Assembly (NCBI RefSeq): GCF_000378185.1
Contig: NZ_KB899379.1
Span: 196,519 to 260,518, forward strand
From: Salinimonas chungwhensis DSM 16280
GTDB lineage: Bacteria > Pseudomonadota > Gammaproteobacteria > Enterobacterales > Alteromonadaceae
Reading direction: 5' to 3'
Length of the DNA stretch: 64,000 nucleotides
In this document: positions 53,749 through 62,751 of the stretch, in pieces
Numbering within the stretch: position 1 is the first letter of the stretch
How the letters are laid out: every line of letters begins with the position of its first letter
Position numbers and translations under genes: made by a program
Notes under the pieces: generated by a model
Database searches by the model: none
What the model was told of the DNA's origin: nothing
The model's input: the letters and a program-made list of their open reading frames with translations, nothing else

Positions 53749-54809
53749 AATTGTTGTGGACAGCCATCATACTGATGCTGCTGATGGCATGCACCGAAAA
53801 ACCGCAGCGTACCAGCCTCTTTGCCTCGGACGACGGCGCTGCCAGACAAGCCAGGGTTACCTCCGCCCGCCCGATGTCGCTGCCTGACGATCATACCAGT
53901 CACCCTGATTACCAGCTGGAATGGTGGTATTTGACCTTTGTTCTTGAAGATTCGCAAGAACGTCAGTACGGTCTGCAGTTCACCCTGTTTCGGTTTGCTA
54001 CTGAACAAGATTATGTAAGTAACTGGTCTGATTCGCAGCAATGGATGGGACACGCATCGCTACACAGTCCTGATAACCACTGGTTTGAATCACGGTTTGC
54101 TGCTGGTGGTGTAGGCAATGCTGGTGTCAATGCCACGCCGTTCTCCGCCACACTGGATAACTGGCAATGGCAAAGCACCACTGAGCGCCCCTTTCCTGCT
54201 TCGCTGCGCTTTACTATTGAAGATACAGTCCGGGTTGATATCTCTGCTTCGCCTGAAGGACCATATGTAAAGCATGGTGATAACGGTATTAGTATAAAAT
54301 CCGCGGGCGGACAGTTTCGCTCATATTATTACAGTCAGCCTTTTTTAAGCGCCACTGGCGAGCTTCACATTGATGAGCAGGTGATTTCCGTCAGCGGTAA
54401 GGCCTGGTATGACCATGAATGGACCAGCGAACTGGCCCGCGATGATGCGCTTGGCTGGGACTGGTTTTCAATTCATTTTGATAATGGCGATAAACTGATG
54501 GCCTTTCAGATGCATGTAAATCAGGAAGAACCCTATACCACGGGTACTTATATTAAGCAGGATGGTAGCGTTACGACCCTGCAGGAAACAGAACTGACTA
54601 TTCGGGCGGTTGATACTGAAATGATCAATGATAAACCGGTACCGGTGAAATGGAACATCACCAGCGCTACCAACAACCTGAATATCACGGTTGCGCCGTT
54701 CAAGCCCGGTCAGTGGAACCCCGGGCGTTTTTCTTATTATGAAGGCAGGGTTGAGGTAAGAGGTTCCCACCCGGGCAGCGGCTTTATGGAGCTAACCGGT
54801 TATCAGTAA
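53745..54809 (+). CDS. AttH/CrtC-like lipocalin-type lipoprotein
   Basis: 354 residues. A lipoprotein signal ends LLMAC with C17 as the lipidated residue. The body fits the carotenoid-hydratase/AttH lipocalin-like family: the hallmark [11 protein letters not shown] near residue 58 and GLQFTLFRF shortly after, a second beta-barrel half with [15 protein letters not shown], and [21 protein letters not shown]. AttH-like proteins often follow ABC-FtsX pairs. It overlaps the permease stop by four bases (ATGA). Enzymatic activity is not established for this branch. Confidence 0.85.
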   Translation: MKLLWTAIILMLLMACTEKPQRTSLFASDDGAARQARVTSARPMSLPDDHTSHPDYQLEWWYLTFVLEDSQERQYGLQFTLFRFATEQDYVSNWSDSQQWMGHASLHSPDNHWFESRFAAGGVGNAGVNATPFSATLDNWQWQSTTERPFPASLRFTIEDTVRVDISASPEGPYVKHGDNGISIKSAGGQFRSYYYSQPFLSATGELHIDEQVISVSGKAWYDHEWTSELARDDALGWDWFSIHFDNGDKLMAFQMHVNQEEPYTTGTYIKQDGSVTTLQETELTIRAVDTEMINDKPVPVKWNITSATNNLNITVAPFKPGQWNPGRFSYYEGRVEVRGSHPGSGFMELTGYQ

Positions 54810-55723
54810 ACCGACCATTTAATATGCTTAGTTAAGGAGGTAAGTGCCGCTACCCCTAATGCAGAATTTCCCATACTGTTAAGTGCCGGGGAAAATACGC
54901 AGATGGAAAACCGCCCCGGAACCATCGCAATAATACCGCCACCCACACCACTTTTGCCCGGTAGCCCAACCTGAAACGCAAAGCTGCCGGCTTCGTTGTA
55001 CATACCTGAGGTGGCAAGCAGCGCATTGACCTGGCTGGTTTGCTTGGGTGTCAGTACCTGCTCATCAGCGCACCTTGAATAACCTCGATTGGCAAGGAAG
55101 CTCACGCCACGGGCGAGGTCGGCACAAGACATCTCAAGTGCACAGTTGTAAAAATAGCTGTGCAGCACATCTTCCACTTCATTTTCAAAATTTTCGAAGG
55201 CTTTCATCAGATAAGCCGTGGCCGCATTGCGTGAGCGGTATTCAAATTCTGAGTCAGCGACGATGCGATCAGCATTAATATCCGGATTGCCGGATAAGCG
55301 ACGTACAAAATCGCGCACCGCCAGATGCGGTGAAGCAAAGCGAGACTGATTCATATCACTGATTACTAACGCCCCTGCGTTGATAAAGGGATTGCGGGGA
55401 ATACCATTTTCATATTCAAGCTGAACCAGCGAATTAAACGGCAGCCCTGATGGTTCACAGCCGACGCGATCCCATAAGCCTTCGCCGTAATGATTGATGG
55501 CCAGCACCAGATTAAAGACTTTAGATATACTTTGAATCGAAAATGGTACCTCAGCGTCGCCAACTGTAAAAACATTGCCCTCATTATCACAGATGGCAAT
55601 TCCAAACTGGCGTGGCTCAACACAGGCCAGCGCAGGAATATAGTCAGCTACTTTTCCCTGACCAAGCATGGGAAACACTTCCTGATAGATATTATCGAGC
55701 AAAGACTGCATTGTTTGCGTCAT
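54803..55723 (-). CDS. glsA: glutaminase (GlsA/GlsB type)
   Basis: 306 residues from ATG at 55723, the family's usual length; the frame runs on to 55900 but the extra 59 residues are not conserved-looking. This is the serine-dependent beta-lactamase-fold glutaminase: SISKVFNL with the catalytic S65 and K68, then the NAGALVISD core and the GKSGVGGGI end. It converts glutamine to glutamate and ammonia. Its stop overlaps the convergent lipoprotein gene by 7 bases. Confidence 0.93.
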   Translation of the reverse strand: MTQTMQSLLDNIYQEVFPMLGQGKVADYIPALACVEPRQFGIAICDNEGNVFTVGDAEVPFSIQSISKVFNLVLAINHYGEGLWDRVGCEPSGLPFNSLVQLEYENGIPRNPFINAGALVISDMNQSRFASPHLAVRDFVRRLSGNPDINADRIVADSEFEYRSRNAATAYLMKAFENFENEVEDVLHSYFYNCALEMSCADLARGVSFLANRGYSRCADEQVLTPKQTSQVNALLATSGMYNEAGSFAFQVGLPGKSGVGGGIIAMVPGRFSICVFSPALNSMGNSALGVAALTSLTKHIKWSVY

Positions 55724-56017
55724 AAATAGCCTGGCGGTGTCCGCCCTCCTTTGGATTGATGACCCGCAAATGGGGTTTGTCACTTTCAGCAGTGTATACG
55801 TCATCAGATAGAAAAGTGTTTGAAAGAAATAGAATTCTTGTGCACCTTGATCAAAAAGCTGTGACCTGAGACCGGCGGGAATATTCCTCTGCGCACTCAT
55901 CTTAGATAATGGTCAGGAGGGTTTTATTTTGACCGTTTCGATAGCGCTACTTGTTGTGAAACATGACAAGCAACGCTGTTATGACGGTTTGAGCGATGGC
56001 AAATAGTCAGTGATCCG

Positions 56018-57325
56018 TTAGACCCACATCAATACCGCGCTGATGATCACGCCGGTAATTATCAGTTGCACCAGGCAAAAACCCATAATATCCCGGGCTT
56101 TTAGTCCTGCTATAGCCAGCACCGGCAAGGCCCAGAAGGGCTGAATAAGATTGGTCCAGGCATCGCCCCAGGCCACGGCCATTGCCACACGGCTTATCTC
56201 TGCACCAAGCGCCTGTGCTGCCGGTAATATCACTGGTGCCTGAACAGCCCACTGCCCACCACCGGAAGGAACAAAAATGTTTACAATACCGGCACTCAAG
56301 AAGCTCAGGACAGGCAGCGTCTGTGCTGTGGCAAAGCTAATCAGCCACTGGGAAAGACTCTGGGCCAGCCCCGATTCTACCATGACGGCCATAATGCCGG
56401 CATAAAACGGAAACTGAATAACAATACCCGCGCCGCCTTGCACTGCCTGCTGCAAACTATGAAGCAAATTGCGGGGCGTTTTATGCAATACAATGGCACT
56501 GAACAAAAATAAATAATTCACAATATTCAGGTTCAGGCCGCCGCCCTGCACAAAGTACATCAGCAGATACGCCAGGCCACTCAAACCTACTAATTGTGCC
56601 AGTAAAACACTGTTTTCCAGTTTATCGGCGGGGCGATGGTTGGTGGCCTCAGGGGGCGCCTGTTCTGTCAGCTTTTCTGTATCAATGTACACACTATCTG
56701 CTGCAGCGGGGAGCATTAAACGGTTTACCAGAGGAATAATAATAAACAGTATGGCCAGCAATATCAGGTTGAATGTGGAAAACAATGTTTCGCTGGTCCC
56801 TATTACGCCAATTTGCGCTTCGGTGAAATGACCAGGGGTAGCAATAGTCAGCGGAACCGAGCCGGCGAGCCCGCCGTGCCATACCACAAACCCTGAATAT
56901 GCGCTGGCTACCAGTAGCCGATAATCTACCTGTATTCGTCGGGCCAGCGCTTTTGCAAACAAGGCCCCGACGACCAGGCCGAATCCCCAGTTAAGCCAGC
57001 TGGCTATCAGTGAGACTACTGAAACCAGGATAATCGCTTTGCCGCCACTACTAGCCAGCCGTGCAAGCCTGTTTAGAAGACCTTGTACCAACGGCGTACT
57101 TGCCAGCATAAAGCCACTGACCAGTACCAGCAGCATTTGCATGGAAAAAGTCAGTAACCCCCAAAAGCCCGCGCCCCATTGAATCAGCACCAAATGAGGA
57201 GGCTGCTGCTCAATGAGCATGGCCGCGACAAATACCACCAGCGTGAGTATAAGAACAAAAATGTAAGGATCTGGCAGGTATCTGTCTACCAGTTTAACAA
57301 ATGGCCGGGCAGCAGCGTTCAACAT
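56018..57325 (-). CDS. short-chain fatty acid transporter, AtoE family
   Basis: 435 residues with about eleven membrane segments, matching AtoE/TIGR00366 (LPDPYIFVLILTLVVFVAAML, GLVVGALFAKALARRIQVDY, VPSGGGQWAVQAPVILPAA). AtoE takes up short-chain fatty acids such as acetoacetate or butyrate. No ato degradation genes are adjacent. Upstream of its start lies a run of 18-base tandem repeats. Confidence 0.88.
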   Translation of the reverse strand: MLNAAARPFVKLVDRYLPDPYIFVLILTLVVFVAAMLIEQQPPHLVLIQWGAGFWGLLTFSMQMLLVLVSGFMLASTPLVQGLLNRLARLASSGGKAIILVSVVSLIASWLNWGFGLVVGALFAKALARRIQVDYRLLVASAYSGFVVWHGGLAGSVPLTIATPGHFTEAQIGVIGTSETLFSTFNLILLAILFIIIPLVNRLMLPAAADSVYIDTEKLTEQAPPEATNHRPADKLENSVLLAQLVGLSGLAYLLMYFVQGGGLNLNIVNYLFLFSAIVLHKTPRNLLHSLQQAVQGGAGIVIQFPFYAGIMAVMVESGLAQSLSQWLISFATAQTLPVLSFLSAGIVNIFVPSGGGQWAVQAPVILPAAQALGAEISRVAMAVAWGDAWTNLIQPFWALPVLAIAGLKARDIMGFCLVQLIITGVIISAVLMWV

Positions 57326-57410
57326 AGCTGAATCAGTGTCTTATTTTGGATAAGTTAACCATAACGGGCTTCATGTATTCGGGCAAGGGGCATCGAGCGC
57401 GTAGGACTAC

Positions 57411-57490
57411 TGTGGGCATAGCCAATGATGTGGGCATAGCCAATGATGTGGGTATAGCCAATGATGTGGGCATAGCCAATGATGTGGGCG
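57411..57490. repeat. 18-bp tandem repeat, four copies plus a partial
   Basis: TGTGGGCATAGCCAATGA repeats at 57411, 57429, 57447 and 57465, with one C-to-T change in the third copy, and a fifth partial copy at 57483. The array begins 85 bases upstream of the AtoE gene start (57325, minus strand) and lies in its promoter region. No function is known. The TGTGGG core is similar to the GTGGGTGTCC repeats elsewhere in the window. Confidence 0.9.
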
Positions 57491-57507
57491 CGCGTAGCTG
57501 ATTGTTG

Positions 57508-58488
57508 TTAGAAGGTATAATACAACACCAGGGTGCCGCCCTTTAGAATACTGCCATAGTTGAAATTCACCCCGACACCATATTCTTTAATATAATCGGC
57601 ATAATCCGGACGCTTCTTGACCCACCCTATTTCAGCTTCATAATAGTGACCGGATCCCATTTGCTGAGTCAGCAAATTGCTCAGCTCGACCCGCGAGAGC
57701 CGGTACTTCATAACCTGGTCGTCTGCGCCGAAAAAAGACACCGGCTGAGACACATCCAGCCCACCAATAACATACCATTCGTTAGGTTCAACATCGTGTG
57801 CCGGATTACTGGTATCTATGGCAAAACCATGCAGGTAATGAAAATCCGAAGACAGAGAAAACTCGATGTCCTGATGCTGCCAGGAATAAGCCAGAGATAT
57901 CATCGGCTCAAGCATGAGCATTTCTACATCAAAGTTAACCAGCAAGCCGTTGAATCTATTCTTAATCTGTTCACTGACATCGGTACGATAATCAATGCGG
58001 TTGCGATATTTCATCCACGTCACATTCATGTTGGCACTTAGCGTCCAGTGCCTGTCAATCTGGTGAATTGCGCCGCCGCCCAGTGATAAGGAAATCACCC
58101 GGTCAGTCAATTCATCGCCACGATTCTGTAAATCAGCGCCCAGAAATAGCTCTTGTTCTATGTTGACGTAAGAGGCGCGACCGCCCAGCTTCCATGTGGT
58201 CGACTCACCTTCTTGTGAAGTGATGTTCAGCGGAAAGTTAAATCGATCAATTCCGCTTCGCAGCGAGGTTGCATCCGATGATCCCAATGCCTCGTTACTG
58301 GTCCCGATGACATCATTTGGATTAAAATTTAAAAAACCCAGTTTGACCACGTCGTTATCACTTAATAAAGACGCTGTAGCAAATGCGCTTTCTACACTGA
58401 TTGCCGCCTGCCTTTCAAGTTCATTGGCGTGGGTTAGCGACGGCGTTAGCACCAGAGACATCAGTGTCGTGAAAATTAATTTACGCAT
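57508..58488 (-). CDS. solitary autotransporter-type outer-membrane beta-barrel protein
   Basis: 326 residues. A signal peptide (ending THA-NE) is followed by beta-strand-rich sequence and a C-terminal barrel whose last strand is GGTLVLYYTF. It has no passenger domain and resembles the solitary autotransporter barrel proteins of Vibrio and relatives. Role unknown. No partner gene in the operon. Confidence 0.7.
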   Translation of the reverse strand: MRKLIFTTLMSLVLTPSLTHANELERQAAISVESAFATASLLSDNDVVKLGFLNFNPNDVIGTSNEALGSSDATSLRSGIDRFNFPLNITSQEGESTTWKLGGRASYVNIEQELFLGADLQNRGDELTDRVISLSLGGGAIHQIDRHWTLSANMNVTWMKYRNRIDYRTDVSEQIKNRFNGLLVNFDVEMLMLEPMISLAYSWQHQDIEFSLSSDFHYLHGFAIDTSNPAHDVEPNEWYVIGGLDVSQPVSFFGADDQVMKYRLSRVELSNLLTQQMGSGHYYEAEIGWVKKRPDYADYIKEYGVGVNFNYGSILKGGTLVLYYTF

Positions 58489-58677
58489 AGGTACCTGCCA
58501 GGAAGAAAAGTTAGTGTTTCATACTGCCGGGCGCTGGTTTTTGATCGACGGTGTTTTAATGATTACGGTTCTGTGACTATGCTCTCAACTGAATAGCAAA
58601 CAGAATTATAGTTAAACCGTGCCGGCGAAACCGGCGCTGCAGATGGCAACACGCCATAATATTTCAGGGAAAGATAA

Positions 58678-59196
58678 ATGCGTGCCGAAATAGTCTTAAT
58701 AATTAGCTTGTCAGAACTTCTCGTCCTCCCGGTGTCGGCGCAGCAACACCAGAATGTAGTTGAGACAATCGAAGTCACTGGTCAAAAGCCACTACAATTA
58801 TACTTCAGATTAAGAGAGCAAAAACGGCGCTTGTTTATGCAAGTATTTAATCAACATATCAACGACGAAGATTTGCACTTTATATGTAAGCGACAAACGC
58901 CAACGGGTTCAAAAATCCCGCAGAAAGTGTGTAAAAATGCGTTTGACTGGCGTATTGAGCAGGAAATCGTTCAGGAAGAAATTCAACGGGGAAATATGCT
59001 CGGCGCCTACTCAGTCGCTTTGATGGGTACCAAGGAGCAGGATATTCTCAGAAAAGAGTTGGTGAAAACTATCCGTCAATTGCTTAAAGAAAACAAACAA
59101 TTTTTATCTGTTTACAGCGACGTCAAAGCTGCCGATGATGCGTATAAAAAGGCTCATAGAAGAAAGTTCGGATCATTTAGTAAGTATCGCAGATAA
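58678..59196 (+). CDS. secreted protein with TonB-box-like N-terminus
   Basis: 172 residues. ATG at 58678 is preceded by AGGGAAAGATAA. A signal peptide (about 1-20, ending VSA-QQ) is followed by VVETIEVTGQKP, which looks like the N-terminal segment that leads into the plug of many TonB-dependent receptors. The rest is not a receptor: it is a charged, helical domain (RLREQKRRLFMQVFNQHI) with two cysteines (C69 and C82) and a lysine/arginine-rich end. I do not recognise the family. It is convergent with dps. Confidence 0.6.
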   Translation: MRAEIVLIISLSELLVLPVSAQQHQNVVETIEVTGQKPLQLYFRLREQKRRLFMQVFNQHINDEDLHFICKRQTPTGSKIPQKVCKNAFDWRIEQEIVQEEIQRGNMLGAYSVALMGTKEQDILRKELVKTIRQLLKENKQFLSVYSDVKAADDAYKKAHRRKFGSFSKYRR

Positions 59197-59220
59197 AAAA
59201 GCCGGCAAAAATTGCCGGCT
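59195..59220 (-). terminator. intrinsic terminator of dps
   Basis: On the minus strand AGCCGGCAA and TTGCCGGCT form a 9-bp stem followed by TTTTTTATC. It lies 25 bases past the dps stop; the hairpin also overlaps the end of the convergent secreted-protein gene. Confidence 0.88.
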
Positions 59221-59244
59221 AAGTATCGAGAAGACCGTCAGTGC

Positions 59245-59757
59245 TTAGTTTTTCAGCTCACCGCTTGCTGATTCAATGTGCGCGCGCACAAACCACTGGA
59301 ATTGTTCCAAGTCGGCCAATTGGCCCGTAATCATGTCTTCTGAAACTGGATCGATTTCACCCAGCACTTCAATTGCATCACGGTGGTCACCATTTACACC
59401 GTTATACACTTTATCAAGTGCAACCAGGTGATCAGAAACCAACGCTTTACCAATGTCATAGTCTTCCCATGTACGACTATCAACAACCGCCTTGGGTGTA
59501 CCTTTTGGCACGCCGCCTAAAGTAGCAATTCTTTCTGCGATGGTGTCAGTCATCTCGCGAACAGACTCTACCTGTGGATCCAGCATTTCATGCACACCAA
59601 TAAAATTGGGGCCAACCACATTCCAGTGAATATGCTTCAGTGTCAGCTGTAAATCAATTAGCGCTGTAAGGCGCTGAGTCAGTACTTTTACTGTACGCTT
59701 GGCTGCTTCTTCATTCATTCCCGGTGCAGTGAAACCACCCATATCATTGTTACTCAT
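59245..59757 (-). CDS. dps: Dps-family DNA-binding ferritin-like protein
   Basis: 170 residues from ATG at 59757, which is preceded by CAGGAGAGATT; the frame is open 21 codons further upstream, without support. The ferritin-like motif KHIHWNVVGPNFIGVHEMLD holds the ferroxidase histidines and aspartate, followed by the conserved VREMTDTIAERIATLGGVP. Dps oligomers bind DNA and oxidise iron, protecting DNA in stationary phase and under oxidative stress. Confidence 0.93.
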   Translation of the reverse strand: MSNNDMGGFTAPGMNEEAAKRTVKVLTQRLTALIDLQLTLKHIHWNVVGPNFIGVHEMLDPQVESVREMTDTIAERIATLGGVPKGTPKAVVDSRTWEDYDIGKALVSDHLVALDKVYNGVNGDHRDAIEVLGEIDPVSEDMITGQLADLEQFQWFVRAHIESASGELKN

Positions 59758-60023
59758 AATCTCTCCTGTCGTGTATGACTGATACAGTCTGTGTCTATGA
59801 CCAGTGCGGTACAAAGACACGTGTTTAACTAATCACTCATTGAAACGCACAACCCGGCAAAAAAGATTATTATGATCTGTTAATGTGAGCCGCTAAGGCA
59901 GTAGCCGGTGCCATTGCTCTGCGCTCAGATAACGATGCTACAACTGCATTTTAATCCAAATTTTTATGTCGGAATTTAAACAAAAAGAATCGCTAATTAC
60001 CGGTTCTACGCGACGTCGGTTAT

Positions 60024-60568
60024 TTAAAACTTGTAAAGAACCCCAAAGGTTGCACTATCTTCCAAAGAAGGCATAACCTGATAATCAATAAATACATTCA
60101 GGTGCTGTGTAATCGCATAACTCAACCCCGCACCATAATTAAAATCACTATTGCTAATACTTGTATCTGGTTGCGAGACGGCATCACTTACGCGCGCAAC
60201 ATCAAATTCGCTGTAGAATACCCCAGCAAACCGTAGGCACTTAATGAGCCATAAATACGATAGTCAAATTTCAGATTATCCGAAGCCTGCCAACCTAACT
60301 CTTCCTGATAACTGTTGTAACCAGCATCGCTGTTATAAGACGTATTATACTCAGATATACCTTTGCCCACTCGCGTCTCAACTGACAAAAAGTCATGAAC
60401 GCTATACCCGGCAACCAGTCCTGCCAGATTAAAATCCCTGTTCAGAACATCAATATTCTGATGGCTCACGTAGCCGCCCACATAAATATCATCAGAGGCT
60501 ACGACATCACTTATGTGAGCGCTGGCTAAATCGGATAAAATTAATATACAGATTCTTTGTTTAATCAT
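60024..60568 (-). pseudogene. outer-membrane porin-like gene broken by a single-base frameshift
   Basis: ATG at 60568 is preceded by AAAGGAAAA. The first frame gives a signal peptide and beta-barrel strands (DIYVGGYVSHQNIDVL, LVAGYSVHDFLSVETRVGKG) up to LSAYGLLG, then ends in a stop at 60188. One base later in another frame the barrel continues as VFYSEFDVARVSDAVSQPD and NYGAGLSYAITQHLNVFIDY, ending VLYKF at 60024, a proper barrel end. Adding one G to the run of four G (about 60227-60230) restores a 181-residue protein. The change is a one-base loss in a G tract; a sequencing error or a real phase-variation switch are both possible. Confidence 0.75.
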
Positions 60569-60865
60569 TTTTCCTTTGAACAGATTTAAGCTAAGGCCTT
60601 TTATAAGAAGTGGCGATGCCGTTGCTGCAAGATGGCCTAAACTAGGAACAAGAGAATACCGGGAAAGTTCATCGTAGCAAAATCACGCCGGCCGGAAATA
60701 ACACACATCTCAAAAAATCACCTAATAATCATAATCTTAAAATTTTATACACTGTTTAACAAAATGTAAAAATCAGCCCCCCCCCTTTTATGAATTTTCC
60801 AATAGGAATGGAAAACCCAGCAAATCAGCATATAAATGATTCAATGACAAGTAATGTGCTTAGTG
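60569..60865. other. gene-free stretch with a C9 run and a short hairpin
   Basis: AT-rich sequence with no protein-like frame. It has nine consecutive C at 60777-60785, then the inverted repeat TTTTCCA-ATAGGAA-TGGAAAA about ten bases further on. It leads into the 158-bp tandem repeats. Confidence 0.5.
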
Positions 60866-61181
60866 CGTGATTAATGGACACCCACAATTGAAGGAATGAG
60901 TAGTTGGGTAATGGACATCCACAATTGATGGCATGAGTGGGTAATGGCACCCAGAGTTAAGCTATACAAGTCCTCCGAAACAACTCAGTTAGCTTTAAAG
61001 TACTACCCAGCCTGATAATTTATCGTGATTAATGGACACCCACAATTGAAGGAATGAGTAGTTGGGTAATGGACATCCACAATTGATGGGATGAGTGGGT
61101 AATGGCGCCCAGAGTTAAGCTATACAAGTCCTCAGAAACAACTGCGTTAGCTTTAAAGTACTACCCAGCCTGATAATTTAT
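60866..61181. repeat. 158-bp tandem duplication carrying GGACACCCAC-type motifs
   Basis: Two copies, 60866-61023 and 61024-61181, with about five base differences. Each copy starts CGTGATTAATGGACACCCAC and itself contains three imperfect sub-repeats beginning TAATGGACA or TAATGGC, so the unit is nested. No frame crosses it usefully. The GGACACCCAC word is the reverse complement of the GTGGGTGTCC motif near 42.4 kb. Confidence 0.92.
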
Positions 61182-61196
61182 GACCGTGTATGTGCA

Positions 61197-61275
61197 TAGT
61201 GGGTGCCCGCTATACCCTTGTGGGTGTCCAATATCCGGTTCTATTAAAGATGGTGAAGTGGGTGTCCTATACAGA
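61197..61275. repeat. GTGGGTGTCC-type motifs in inverted orientation after the duplication
   Basis: GTGGGTGCCC at about 61199, GTGGGTGTCC at about 61221 and GTGGGTGTCC at about 61258 follow the 158-bp tandem copies but face the other way. The group thus has opposite-facing copies across one intergenic space, as in REP clusters. A 80-codon frame over this stretch comes from the repeats and is not called. Confidence 0.7.
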
Positions 61276-61514
61276 CTTTTGAATTTTAACTATTTGCTCA
61301 GTGAAAAGATTAACGCACTTCTTACCGCTTTCTGTCGTAAACAATTTCAGCAGATTCAAGAATACAATATGAATATGTTGTGTATCGAAGATGGCAAGCA
61401 GTTACCTGCGTACTGTTTTTAAATATAAGTTTACACATTTACGGTGTTTTTAAGGCAAACCCTTTGGACTTAATTCATGTTGAATTAGTCACCTATTTTG
61501 AAAGGAGAACTAAG

Positions 61515-61826
61515 ATGGACAATAACAAAGACAAGTTGCTGGCATTAGAGACAGAGCTCAGTCAACGCCTTACGAAGATAGACGAAGACTTACACAGCCG
61601 TGGTGCCAACGCGAAGCCTTCGGAAAAAAACCTGGAAAGACAGAACGACGATGTATTGCTGAATCTGAAAAATGAAGCTCAGTATGAATTAGAACTAATC
61701 GCTAATGCGCTGAAAAAAATAGAAAATGATGAGTACGGAACCTGTGAAAAGTGCCAAAACGAAATTAGCGAGGCACGGCTGGATGCAATTCCTTATGCAA
61801 CCATGTGTAAAGAATGTGCAACCTGA
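61515..61826 (+). CDS. DksA/TraR-type zinc-finger protein
   Basis: 103 residues from ATG at 61515, behind AAAGGAGAACTAAG. The N-terminal part is a helical hairpin-like segment (KLLALETELSQRLTKIDEDL). The C4 zinc finger is CEKCQNE and CKECAT, with the D/A pair seen in the coiled-coil tip of DksA missing. Proteins of this shape act on RNA polymerase in the stringent response, but short forms of unknown role are common. Monocistronic here. Confidence 0.85.
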   Translation: MDNNKDKLLALETELSQRLTKIDEDLHSRGANAKPSEKNLERQNDDVLLNLKNEAQYELELIANALKKIENDEYGTCEKCQNEISEARLDAIPYATMCKECAT

Positions 61827-62193
61827 TATTGATACCGAGGCGATTATTTAGCTTTCTTAAAATTCAGGAATTTGATGAGCTACGAATCAATTTACACTAT
61901 GAATCAAAATCTTAAAAAGATATATAGGTGATATATCTACAATGATACAGTAAAGTAAATAGCACCCTTTATCGTTTAGCGAGTTTTGTCGTACTTCATC
62001 ACTTTAGCTGCATGTAAAACGAAGCAAAGTACATTCAGGTAGCGTGATAAAGAAGGGTTTATCCTTGCAAAGGGCACCGTCTCGATCTGCCCTTTTCTTC
62101 CTTCAACTCCAAGACCACAAACGCTCAGGTTGCTTTAGCCTGCCCACTTAATCGTAATTTAACCAAATAATTTTGTTAACGTTAGCTGGGCAA
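61827..62193. other. gene-free stretch with a terminator
   Basis: No protein-like frame. The only clear structure is the hairpin at 62069-62095 noted separately. Confidence 0.5.
62069..62095 (+). terminator. candidate intrinsic terminator
   Basis: AAAGGGCA and TGCCCTTT form an 8-bp stem around an 11-base loop, followed by TCTTCC. It lies about 240 bases past the DksA-like stop, so it may end a longer transcript from that gene. Confidence 0.55.
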
Positions 62194-62751
62194 TCATGAC
62201 GAGATCGCACTTTTTGGCTTGCAAGGATTCCCAACCGCAATGGTATTGGGCTCAATGCTTTTGGTTACAACGCTGCCTGCACCGATAACACAGCCATCAC
62301 CAATAGCAACGCCCGCTAAAATGGTAACGTCACCACCTATCCAGACATCATTGCCGATGGTAATAGGCTCAGCAAAGCCTATATGCTTTGCTCGCTCTTC
62401 CGCATTAATAGGATGATGAGCAGTATACAATGATACATTTGGCCCAATAAACACGTTGTCACCGATAGTCACCTTGCAACAATCCAATACGGTCCAGTTG
62501 AAGTTAATAAAAATATGGCTGCCCATATGAATATTGTGGCCATAATCAATTCGCACAGGTTTTTCAATATGGATGTCTTCGCCTGACCGCCCAAATAATT
62601 GCTTTATTAGCGTGGCCCGTTGCTCCACATCTCTTGGTCCTAGCGCATTGATTTTGTCAACTAAATCGCGCGTCTGATAGCGAATTTCAACTAGCTCGGG
62701 GTCGTTTATCCAATACTTTTCGCCAGATATCATTTTTTCGTGCGCGGTCAT
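62194..62751 (-). CDS. sugar O-acetyltransferase (maltose/galactoside type)
   Basis: 185 residues. The N-terminal Mac domain (KMISGEKYWINDPELVEIR) precedes the left-handed beta-helix of hexapeptide repeats (GDNVFIGPNVSLYTAHHPI, GNDVWIGGDVTILAGVAIGDGCVIGAGSVV), with the catalytic histidine in YTAHHP. It acetylates a sugar hydroxyl with acetyl-CoA. No sugar operon adjoins it. Confidence 0.92.
   Translation of the reverse strand: MTAHEKMISGEKYWINDPELVEIRYQTRDLVDKINALGPRDVEQRATLIKQLFGRSGEDIHIEKPVRIDYGHNIHMGSHIFINFNWTVLDCCKVTIGDNVFIGPNVSLYTAHHPINAEERAKHIGFAEPITIGNDVWIGGDVTILAGVAIGDGCVIGAGSVVTKSIEPNTIAVGNPCKPKSAISS

Noticed and set aside
60866..61181. CRISPR array
   Set aside because: Only two large tandem copies with nested repeats, no regular spacers and no cas genes.
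61180..61422. 80-codon plus-strand frame
   Set aside because: It begins in the repeat cluster and has no ribosome site or family.
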